A DNA stretch of 5,907 bases, taken from the NCBI GenBank assembly GCA_964012875.1, contig CAXGUU010000210.1, forward strand, positions 1 through 5,907. Reading direction: 5' to 3'. Below are positions 1 to 5,103 of this stretch, in pieces; the first letter of the stretch is position 1, and each line of letters opens with the position of its first letter. Position numbers and translations under genes: made by a program. The stretch is from CAXGUU01 sp964012875. GTDB taxonomy: Bacteria > Pseudomonadota > Gammaproteobacteria > Ga0077536. The notes under the pieces were generated by a model. That model was not told the DNA's origin and did not search any database. It was given only the letters and a program-made list of their open reading frames with translations.

Positions 1-1
1 G

Positions 2-370
2 AAGCGTCAGGTCGGCCCCGCCACTGAAGAGCCGCTGGCCAAGTCGCAGGCCTTCATGGCCTCAGTGGTGCTGGATAAGGTTGCCAATCAGCTCGACGAT
101 CAGCAGGCAAGGCAGCTGGCGCATAAGACCAATCTTTCACAACTCGCCGACGTTCTGCCCTCCCTGGTCGGCGACGCGCCGCCCCAAGTGCTGAGCGAGA
201 CCTTGAGTACCTTCGCCGCAGCGCCGAGCGATCTGACTGTCGCCGCCGTCATCGAAGCGCTGTACGCCACACGGAACGATTTGACCGAAGCAGTTTTTGA
301 AACCCTGCGAGCAACAATTCGACAGACCTTGCGCGCCGATCTCGACCGTCGACTTAAGGTGGCGGGTTAA
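2..370 (+). CDS. 3' end of an unrecognised protein gene (5' end outside window)
   Basis: I do not recognise this protein. The frame is open from base 2 to the TAA at 368-370, giving about 122 visible residues. An ATG exists at base 56, but the codons before it already look coding (third positions mostly G or C, sequence KRQVGPATEEPLAKSQAF), so I read it as a gene beginning upstream of the window. The visible part is soluble, rich in Ala, Leu, Asp and Gln, probably all helical, with no membrane segment or obvious catalytic motif. It ends in a basic segment (DLDRRLKVAG). The stop lies only 12 bases before the preferred start of the phosphotransferase-like gene, so the two are very likely co-transcribed and perhaps translationally coupled. 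Small helical proteins such as the DUF6285 group are known next to this kinase family, and this could be a relative, but that is a weak guess. An internal start at 56 (104 aa) is the alternative. Confidence 0.6.
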   Translation, partial: KRQVGPATEEPLAKSQAFMASVVLDKVANQLDDQQARQLAHKTNLSQLADVLPSLVGDAPPQVLSETLSTFAAAPSDLTVAAVIEALYATRNDLTEAVFETLRATIRQTLRADLDRRLKVAG

Positions 371-382
371 AGGGTCATGGGG

Positions 383-1417
383 ATGGACGAGCAGTCGGAC
401 TTTGAACAGCGGGCCATTGATTACCTGGGCGCGCAACTGGGGGGCGTCCAGTCCGCCACCCTCAATAATGTCGTACGCATCGCGGTCGGATGGTCTCACG
501 AGACCTGGCTGTTCGACTTTGTCTACACCCGCGACGGCGAGGCGCAAACCCTGCCACTGTGTCTGCGGCGCGATCCTGGCAATGCGCTGTTGCGTGAGAT
601 GTCGGATCTGGCACTGCAGTTCCGCGTGCTTAAATGCCTGGAATCAACCACGCTCAAAACGCCGAAAGCGTATTGGTACGAATCCGACCCGGAAATCCTC
701 GGAGCGCCATTTCTGGTGATGGAGAAAGTAAGCGGCGAATGCCCCAACCCCTGGGGCAAATCGGGCCGCGCCTTCTACCAGGCAGCCGCCGAGCGCGGCA
801 CGTTGCCAAGAAGTTTTACGAGCGAACTTGCAACCCTGCACAGCCTCGACTGGCAGGCGGCCGGCCTCGATTTCCTCGGCGTACCGGCAGACGGCGCCGA
901 TTTCGTCATGCGCGAAATCGAACGATGGGAAGCCCTGATCGAAATGGCCGGGCACCAACCGGAACCCGTGCTGGTCGATCTCATCTGCTGGTTGAAAGAC
1001 AACATTCCCGCGCGGGATCGGGTGACCCTTGTGCACGGCGCGTATCGAACGGGGAATCTCTTGATTGATGGCGATGAGATCTCCGCGGTACTTGACTGGG
1101 AACTGCAGCTGCTGGGTGACCCCATGTATGACGTCGCCTATGTGCTCAGTGATCTGAATCGGGAAGGTTCGGATTTGCTGTCGAATCTTGTGCCTCGGGC
1201 GCTGTTTTTCGAAATCTACGAGCGCGAATCCGGCATTACGATCGACGAAGCGGCCTGCGACTACTACAACAGGCTCTATGCCATGCGTTCCTGTGCGTTC
1301 TGGATGAGTGCTTCGGGCCTGTATGCCAGCGGAGCCAGTGATGACCTGCGACTGGCGCGCACGGCGTGGTCGGTCCCCGTGGTGCTTGACCGCGCAGCGC
1401 GCGATCTTGGATATTGA
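383..1417 (+). CDS. Phosphotransferase-family protein (APH/choline kinase fold, ACAD10/FadE36-like), catalytic Asp replaced
   Basis: This is a kinase-fold protein of the APH family (PF01636) in the group related to the kinase domain of ACAD10/11, which phosphorylates 4-hydroxyacyl compounds. Numbered from the ATG at 383 (344 aa), the N-lobe shows GWSHETW (36-42), an LCLRR strand (59-63) and PFLVMEKV (109-116). The C-lobe shows HGAYRTGN (218-225), then LDWE with the metal-binding Asp238, then GDPMYDVAYV. The length is normal for the family. The expected Brenner-type motif is HGDxxxxN; here the base aspartate is Ala220 (codon GCG at 1040-1042). The helix-C glutamate of the usual E-F/Y-RVL motif is Gln79. 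The protein may therefore be a pseudokinase or use altered chemistry. I prefer the ATG at 383 because the AGGG at 371-374 is 8 bases upstream; the ATG at 377 leaves only 2. The next gene follows after 38 bases in the same direction. The family assignment is firm; the substrate is unknown. Confidence 0.9.
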   Translation: MDEQSDFEQRAIDYLGAQLGGVQSATLNNVVRIAVGWSHETWLFDFVYTRDGEAQTLPLCLRRDPGNALLREMSDLALQFRVLKCLESTTLKTPKAYWYESDPEILGAPFLVMEKVSGECPNPWGKSGRAFYQAAAERGTLPRSFTSELATLHSLDWQAAGLDFLGVPADGADFVMREIERWEALIEMAGHQPEPVLVDLICWLKDNIPARDRVTLVHGAYRTGNLLIDGDEISAVLDWELQLLGDPMYDVAYVLSDLNREGSDLLSNLVPRALFFEIYERESGITIDEAACDYYNRLYAMRSCAFWMSASGLYASGASDDLRLARTAWSVPVVLDRAARDLGY

Positions 1418-1443
1418 GAGCCCAGCCCTAACACGTAACAACC

Positions 1444-1449
1444 AAGGAG
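1444..1449 (+). promoter_or_regulatory. Ribosome binding site of the HSL-type hydrolase gene
   Basis: AAGGAG lies 6 bases before the ATG at 1456. It is the strong Shine-Dalgarno site that fixes the start of the hydrolase. The 38-base gap around it shows no recognisable promoter or terminator, which supports co-transcription with the upstream gene. Confidence 0.8.
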
Positions 1450-1455
1450 AACCCA

Positions 1456-2361
1456 ATGGCAAGCCCACAAGCAGCCGCAATCGATAACCTGTTCGACAGT
1501 TTCGTGCAGGCAATGGCCGACAACCCCAACATGGAACTGGACGAGCTGCGCGACCTGCTGGAAAAGTGCGGCGATCTCGCGGCCGACCCGGGTGGCGTCG
1601 ACTACCTTGAGGCAGATGCGAATGGCACAGCGTGCCTGTGGGCCGTACCGGCAGGCTGCGACGAATCGCGCGTGTTGCTGTCACTGCATGGCGGCGGCTG
1701 CGTCACCGGCTCCCGCTTTTCGCACCGTAAGTTATTCGCCCACATTGCCAAGGCCGCCGGCTGCCGCGCGTTGATCGTCGACTACGATCGCGCGCCGGAG
1801 GCGCAGCATCCTTCGCAGGTCAACGAATGCGTCAAGGTCTACGAATGGCTGCTCGCCCAGGGCATCAAACCTGAGCACATCGCCACCGTCGGCGATTCTG
1901 CCGGTGGCAACCTGTGTACCAGCATGGTACTCGGTGCACGGGAGAAAGACCTGCCACTGCCCGCTGCGGTCATGCCGATGTCACCGTGGTATGACATGGA
2001 AGCGACGGCCGATACGTTTGAATCGAATGCCGAAGTGGAACGTCTGATCGGCCGCGAGATCTCTCTCAACATGTCGGCCATGTATATCGGCGATACCGAC
2101 CCGAAAGATCCGCTGGTCAACCCGATCTACGCTGACTACGCGGGCTTTCCGCCGATGTACATCCAGGTCGGTGGCTATGAGGCCATTCTGGCGGACTCGA
2201 CCCGCGCCGCGGATAACGCCAAGGCCGCCGGCGTTGACGTCCAATGCGACGTTTTCCCGGAGATGCAGCACGTCTTTCAGTTCATGGCCGGGCGCGCGCC
2301 GGAGGCTGACGATGCCATTGCCAGACTGGCGACGTGGGTCAAGCCCAGGCTCGGCCTCTGA
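1456..2361 (+). CDS. Alpha/beta hydrolase, HSL-type (family IV) carboxylesterase
   Basis: This is a 301-aa hydrolase of the hormone-sensitive-lipase group (alpha/beta hydrolase fold-3), expected to hydrolyse short or medium acyl esters or lactones in the cytoplasm. An N-terminal helical cap (about 1-60) precedes the oxyanion-hole motif HGGG at 78-81. The nucleophile elbow GDSAGG gives Ser148. The histidine is His272 in QHVFQ. The acid is probably Glu242 in VGGYEAILADS, at the position where many relatives have the Asp of a DPL motif; Asp247 is the nearby alternative. YDRAPEAQHPSQ is a version of the usual YRLAPEHPFPA. There is no signal peptide and the length is typical. The ATG at 1456 has an excellent Shine-Dalgarno site. 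It is the last gene of its run, sitting 38 bases after the phosphotransferase-like gene and ending just before a strong inverted repeat. The natural substrate is not predictable; a link to hydroxy-acid or lactone metabolism is inferred from the kinase-fold neighbour only. Confidence 0.93.
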   Translation: MASPQAAAIDNLFDSFVQAMADNPNMELDELRDLLEKCGDLAADPGGVDYLEADANGTACLWAVPAGCDESRVLLSLHGGGCVTGSRFSHRKLFAHIAKAAGCRALIVDYDRAPEAQHPSQVNECVKVYEWLLAQGIKPEHIATVGDSAGGNLCTSMVLGAREKDLPLPAAVMPMSPWYDMEATADTFESNAEVERLIGREISLNMSAMYIGDTDPKDPLVNPIYADYAGFPPMYIQVGGYEAILADSTRAADNAKAAGVDVQCDVFPEMQHVFQFMAGRAPEADDAIARLATWVKPRLGL

Positions 2362-2377
2362 CACTACCCGCATGCTA

Positions 2378-2408
2378 AATCTGAGCCGGCCAGCAGCCGG
2401 CTCAGATT
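2378..2408. terminator. Bidirectional hairpin terminator between convergent genes
   Basis: There is a perfect 13-bp inverted repeat: AATCTGAGCCGGC (2378-2390), loop CAGCA, then GCCGGCTCAGATT (2396-2408). It lies 16 bases after the stop of the plus-strand hydrolase and touches the stop codon of the minus-strand hydratase (2408-2410). The stem is GC-rich in its inner half with AT base pairs at the foot. Because it is symmetric it can form in both transcripts. No long T-tract follows on either strand (ATTTAG on the minus strand is the best), so termination may be moderate in strength or partly Rho-assisted. The placement between converging stops is what supports the call. Confidence 0.8.
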
Positions 2409-3229
2409 CACGCTGTCAGTGTGAGTTCGATGCCTTCGAGCTCAATATCCGTAATCGTCGTGCGCCAGGTCTGTCCGGGCGCAATCGGCACCACCGGGGT
2501 TAGCGTTCCGGTCGTGACCATTTCCCCGGCCTGTAGCCGGGGCGCCTTTGGCGAACCATCCAGCAATCCCAACAGATGTTTAATGGCGAGTAACGGGCTG
2601 CCTAGTACGTTCGCGCCCCGCCCGCGATGAACTTCGCGGCCATCAACGTCAATTTGGATTTCGAAAGCTTCCAGATCGCTCACGATCCGGTCACCGAAAT
2701 CCGACCGTTGCAAACGCGGACCGAGCAGCAGCATGCCATGTAGTCCGTTATCGACAACGGTATCGCTTGCTGCGAATTTCCAATCCGGGAAATGCGACTG
2801 CACTAGCTCGAATCCGTGCGCGATCCAATCAACGCAGGACAGGATCTCCTCTGTATTTGAATCCGGCGACGGCGAAGCGTCGAAATGGAGCACGATCTCG
2901 GGCTCTAGCATCGGTTGTGCGAACGCCGTGAGACTTTGTGCCTGAGTCCGCGGATTCAGGTCCTCGACCCGCTGTTCATAAAGCCGGCCCCAAATGGGCT
3001 CCTCAACCCCGTAAAGTGGCCACATATCGGCATTGGTAAATCCAATCTTACGTCCGCAACAGCGCCACCCCTGCGCCTGACGTACCTGGTTGATACGTTC
3101 AGCGACTTCATAGGCGACGCCCAGCGACAGAGACGCTTCCTTCGCCGACCAGGGTTCGACCAGCAAACAGTCATCCTGCGCCGCGACCATTCCGGCCACC
3201 ATACCGCTCAAATCGGTCTTGACTGCCAT
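2408..3229 (-). CDS. 2-keto-4-pentenoate hydratase-like protein (FAH superfamily, MhpD/HpcG type)
   Basis: This is a 273-aa enzyme of the fumarylacetoacetate hydrolase superfamily, hydratase branch. Known members add water to 2-hydroxypenta-2,4-dienoate or a homologue to give a 4-hydroxy-2-oxo acid in aromatic meta-cleavage pathways. Numbered from the ATG at 3229, the sequence shows LSLGVAY, then GRKIGFTN with the conserved Lys61. MWPLYGVEEPIWGRLY follows, then EPEI (Glu109, Glu111) and GFELV (Glu141). These glutamates match the three acidic metal ligands known in HpcG/MhpD. WKFAASDTVVDNGLHG, the VLGSPLLAIKHLLGLL helix and GEMVTTGTLT complete the family pattern. An ATG at 3274 would add 15 residues (288 aa). 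I prefer 3229 because about 30 residues before LSL..AY is usual for the family. Neither start has a clear Shine-Dalgarno site. No aldolase, acylating dehydrogenase or ring-cleavage dioxygenase is nearby, so the substrate is open and related decarboxylase activity is possible. It converges on the esterase gene and diverges from the YbaK-type gene. Confidence 0.9.
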   Translation of the reverse strand: MAVKTDLSGMVAGMVAAQDDCLLVEPWSAKEASLSLGVAYEVAERINQVRQAQGWRCCGRKIGFTNADMWPLYGVEEPIWGRLYEQRVEDLNPRTQAQSLTAFAQPMLEPEIVLHFDASPSPDSNTEEILSCVDWIAHGFELVQSHFPDWKFAASDTVVDNGLHGMLLLGPRLQRSDFGDRIVSDLEAFEIQIDVDGREVHRGRGANVLGSPLLAIKHLLGLLDGSPKAPRLQAGEMVTTGTLTPVVPIAPGQTWRTTITDIELEGIELTLTA

Positions 3230-3304
3230 CAAACGAAGTTCGGTTCGGCAATTGGCGCCTGCGGGATTTTGCATGCTGCGCCGTGGATCGTTAGGGTGCT
3301 CTTC

Positions 3305-3787
3305 ATGGTCGATACTCTGGGCCGTGGTGCCTCAAAATTACAACAATTCCTGCACGATGCCGGCTATGCCGCTGAAGTTCAAGAATTACCCCAATCTACC
3401 CGAACTGCGAAAGAGGCCGCGGCCGCAATAGGCTGCGAACTTGGCCAGATCGCGAAGTCGCTCGCTTTGCATGACGTGAACTCAGGCGTCTGGGTACTGG
3501 CCATTGTTGCCGGCGATGAACAAGCCGACATCGCCAAGCTCGATGCCGATACAGGCCTGACGCTCGCACTGGCCGACCCGAAAACCATCAAGCGTGAACT
3601 CGGCTTTCCGATTGGCGGCGTGCCGCCGGTCGGCCATGCGCAGAAACTGACCACCCTGCTGGACCGGTCGCTGCAGAGATTTGACCGCGTCTGGGCAGCG
3701 GCAGGCTCGCCAAATGCAGTCGTCGGCCTGGCGGTTTCGAAACTTGAGGCAATGACCACCGGGCGGTGGTTTGATCTCACCAGTTAA
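3305..3787 (+). CDS. YbaK/EbsC-family aminoacyl-tRNA deacylase (trans-editing protein)
   Basis: This is a 160-aa single-domain protein of the YbaK/ProRS-associated editing family (PF04073). Such free-standing proteins hydrolyse mischarged aminoacyl-tRNAs such as Cys- or Ala-tRNA(Pro) in the cytoplasm. The visible marks are IAKSLAL with the conserved Lys51, GDEQADIAKL (70-79), FPIGGVPPVGH (101-111, a version of the usual GGVPPFGH loop) and FDRVWAAAGSPNAVVGLA near the C-terminus. The length is typical. The frame stays open far upstream, to base 2915, but that part is antisense to the hydratase. I therefore start at the ATG at 3305, where TTAGGG (3291-3296) serves as a modest Shine-Dalgarno site; a GTG at 3296 is possible. 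It is divergent from the hydratase across a 75-base gap and followed by its own intergenic region, so it is probably monocistronic. The subfamily (YbaK, ProXp-ala or another) cannot be fixed by eye, so I give no gene symbol. Confidence 0.9.
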   Translation: MVDTLGRGASKLQQFLHDAGYAAEVQELPQSTRTAKEAAAAIGCELGQIAKSLALHDVNSGVWVLAIVAGDEQADIAKLDADTGLTLALADPKTIKRELGFPIGGVPPVGHAQKLTTLLDRSLQRFDRVWAAAGSPNAVVGLAVSKLEAMTTGRWFDLTS

Positions 3788-3816
3788 TCAGGTCACCGAA
3801 ACCAGGCCCGCTTTCG

Positions 3817-3822
3817 TATAAT
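3817..3822 (+). promoter_or_regulatory. Putative sigma-70 promoter -10 box for the 3883-5901 gene run
   Basis: A consensus TATAAT lies 60 bases upstream of the ATG at 3883, in the 95-base gap after the YbaK-type gene. Transcription would start near 3829-3830. At the expected distance upstream (about 3793-3799, TCACCGA) there is no good match to TTGACA, and there is no TGn extension. The promoter may therefore need an activator or be weak. The location, just ahead of a co-directional gene run, supports it. Confidence 0.5.
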
Positions 3823-3832
3823 CGCGCTTGTT

Positions 3833-3848
3833 CGATAGCGACCTATCG
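3833..3848. repeat. Small inverted repeat just downstream of the -10 box
   Basis: CGATAG (3833-3838), spacer CGAC, then CTATCG (3843-3848) form a perfect 6-bp palindrome. In RNA two flanking U-G pairs could extend it. It begins 11 bases after the -10 box, at the predicted 5' end of the transcript. It could be a repressor operator or a 5' hairpin. A repeat this short may also be chance. Confidence 0.35.
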
Positions 3849-3882
3849 GGTACTGCCGAAATATTACGAGGCGCAGAAAACG

Positions 3883-4194
3883 ATGTCGGTCGAACAAGCC
3901 GTCGAGTCACTGTCGCCGGAAGATATCTATGAACTGAAAAACTCACTCGCCGACCTATTCATTCGAATGGACAACAATTATTTTCAGTACCGCATGGACC
4001 TGATGGATTCAGGTCAGATCAGGGTGATTGAAGATGCCATACGCGGGCGACGCGAATTGAGGCGCTATCTCAATATCAACGTCGATGCGATGTTGCTGTC
4101 ACAGGGGTTTAAAGACCTGGTCCGGCGCGTCGAGGACGAATCCGAGATCCCCGGTCAAGAGCCAGTTGAGCACAGGAGAGAAACATGGAGATAG
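3883..4194 (+). CDS. Hypothetical protein, 103 aa, coupled to the LLM oxidoreductase gene
   Basis: I do not recognise a family. The protein is small, soluble and charged, with no signal peptide, membrane segment, cysteines or metal-binding motif. It appears mainly helical: SPEDIYELKNSLADLF (about 11-26), then an aromatic and acidic stretch MDNNYFQYRMDLMDSGQI (29-46), then a basic helix with RGRRELRRYL and a hydrophobic stretch around VDAMLLSQGF. It ends in a polar tail (EHRRETWR). GAGG at 3868-3871, 11 bases before the ATG, is a rather distant Shine-Dalgarno site. The gene is taken as real because it follows a promoter-like sequence and fills the space without competing frames. Its last 10 bases also overlap the start of the next gene (4185-4194), which suggests translational coupling and a linked role. 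That role could be an accessory or regulatory subunit for the oxidoreductase, but this is only an inference from position. Confidence 0.75.
   Translation: MSVEQAVESLSPEDIYELKNSLADLFIRMDNNYFQYRMDLMDSGQIRVIEDAIRGRRELRRYLNINVDAMLLSQGFKDLVRRVEDESEIPGQEPVEHRRETWR
4174..4178 (+). promoter_or_regulatory. Ribosome binding site inside the hypothetical gene, for the LLM oxidoreductase
   Basis: AGGAG lies 6 bases before the ATG at 4185, within the last codons of the 103-aa gene. It fixes the start of the oxidoreductase and confirms that the 10-base overlap is genuine. Confidence 0.8.
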
Positions 4195-5063
4195 GACTTT
4201 TTGGCATCAACATGGGGCCGCTGGGCACCCCTGATGCCTGCATCCGGGCAGCTCAGGCCGCAGAATCAGCCGGCTTCGATTCGGTCTGGGCCGGCGAGCA
4301 TATCGTTCTGCCCGAACCTCAGGTAGCGCCCTCCCCCGTTCCCGCCGACACGGTTATGATTGACCCGAATATCTGCTTCGCCTGGCTCGCAGGGCAGACA
4401 AAGACAATCAACTTCGGCACCGGCATCATCATCATGCCGCAGCGTAATCCGCTGGTACTCGCCAAGGAGATGGCGAGCCTGGATTTACTCTGTAACGGAC
4501 GGCTTTTATTCGGGGTCGGTATTGGCTATCTCAAGGCCGAATTTGACGCGCTCGGCATACCGTTCCAGAACAAGGCTGAGCGTACGCTCGAATACATCGA
4601 AGCGATGCAGGAGATCTGGCGCGACGACAACCCGAACTACGACGGTCAGTTCGTAAACTTCAGCGGCGTCCGGGCCCTGCCAACCCCAACCCGGAAAAAC
4701 GGGCCACCGGTAGTTTTTGGCGGTCACGTGCCGGGCGCCTTTGCGCGGACGGTGACGCACGCTTCGGGATGGTACGGCTTTGGATTGAACCCCGAGCAGA
4801 CACAGGAATGCCTCGATGGTCTGCGCCAGGCCGAAACCCAACATGAACGGGGTGCAGGCCTCGGCAAGATCGAAATCAGCGTTTCGCCATGGGGTAACAT
4901 CGACCTGGACAAGGCCAGGCATTATGCCGACCTCGGTGTCGACCGCCTGATCGTCCTGTTTCCCACAGATTCGGACGATGTTTTGTTTTCGCATACGGCG
5001 ACCGAACAAGGCATCATTGACTACATCCATCGCCTCGGTGACGAGGTGGTCGGAAAACTATAA
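4185..5063 (+). CDS. LLM-class oxidoreductase, F420-dependent type (Rv2161c/TIGR03619-like)
   Basis: This is a 292-aa member of the bacterial luciferase-like monooxygenase superfamily (PF00296). These TIM-barrel enzymes use reduced F420 or FMN to oxidise or reduce carbonyl and ring compounds. The strand-1 start MEIGLFGINMGP is followed by AAESAGFDSVWAGEHIVLP with the conserved Glu38-His39. Next come TINFGTGIIIMPQRNPLVLAKEMASLD (75-100), then NGRLLFGVGIGYLKAEFDALG, the hallmark of the F420-type branch. ALPTPTRKNGPPVVFGGH and the late barrel segment YADLGVDRLIVLFPT complete the pattern. The length is typical of the TIGR03619 group. The start at 4185 is fixed by a strong Shine-Dalgarno site and overlaps the preceding gene by 10 bases. 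The hydrolase gene follows after 40 bases. Whether the cofactor is F420 or FMN cannot be told from the sequence alone; many proteobacterial members carry the F420 label by homology only. The substrate is unknown. Confidence 0.92.
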   Translation: MEIGLFGINMGPLGTPDACIRAAQAAESAGFDSVWAGEHIVLPEPQVAPSPVPADTVMIDPNICFAWLAGQTKTINFGTGIIIMPQRNPLVLAKEMASLDLLCNGRLLFGVGIGYLKAEFDALGIPFQNKAERTLEYIEAMQEIWRDDNPNYDGQFVNFSGVRALPTPTRKNGPPVVFGGHVPGAFARTVTHASGWYGFGLNPEQTQECLDGLRQAETQHERGAGLGKIEISVSPWGNIDLDKARHYADLGVDRLIVLFPTDSDDVLFSHTATEQGIIDYIHRLGDEVVGKL

Positions 5064-5103
5064 GTCCGATAACACAGCCACGCACAAACAAAGGAGAGAG
5101 CCC

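Noticed and set aside
644..1684. Long open frame on the minus strand (346 codons)
   Set aside because: It runs antisense across the end of the kinase-fold gene and the start of the esterase gene. Its translation is Arg/Pro-rich with no family motifs, and both plus-strand genes are well supported.
2915..3304. Upstream extension of the YbaK-type open frame
   Set aside because: The extension is antisense to the hydratase and has no family similarity; the YbaK domain begins right after the ATG at 3305.
3755..3770. ACCACC/GGTGGT hairpin near the end of the YbaK-type gene as a terminator
   Set aside because: It lies inside the coding sequence, has only a 6-bp stem and just three T residues after it; coincidence is the simpler explanation.
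4506..5030. Open frame of 174 codons on the minus strand
   Set aside because: It lies wholly inside the LLM oxidoreductase gene on the opposite strand, has no recognisable motif, and is the usual mirror frame of GC-rich coding sequence.
4978..5103. Upstream extension of the last hydrolase frame
   Set aside because: It overlaps the end of the oxidoreductase gene and precedes a strong ribosome site and ATG at 5104 that match the family N-terminus.
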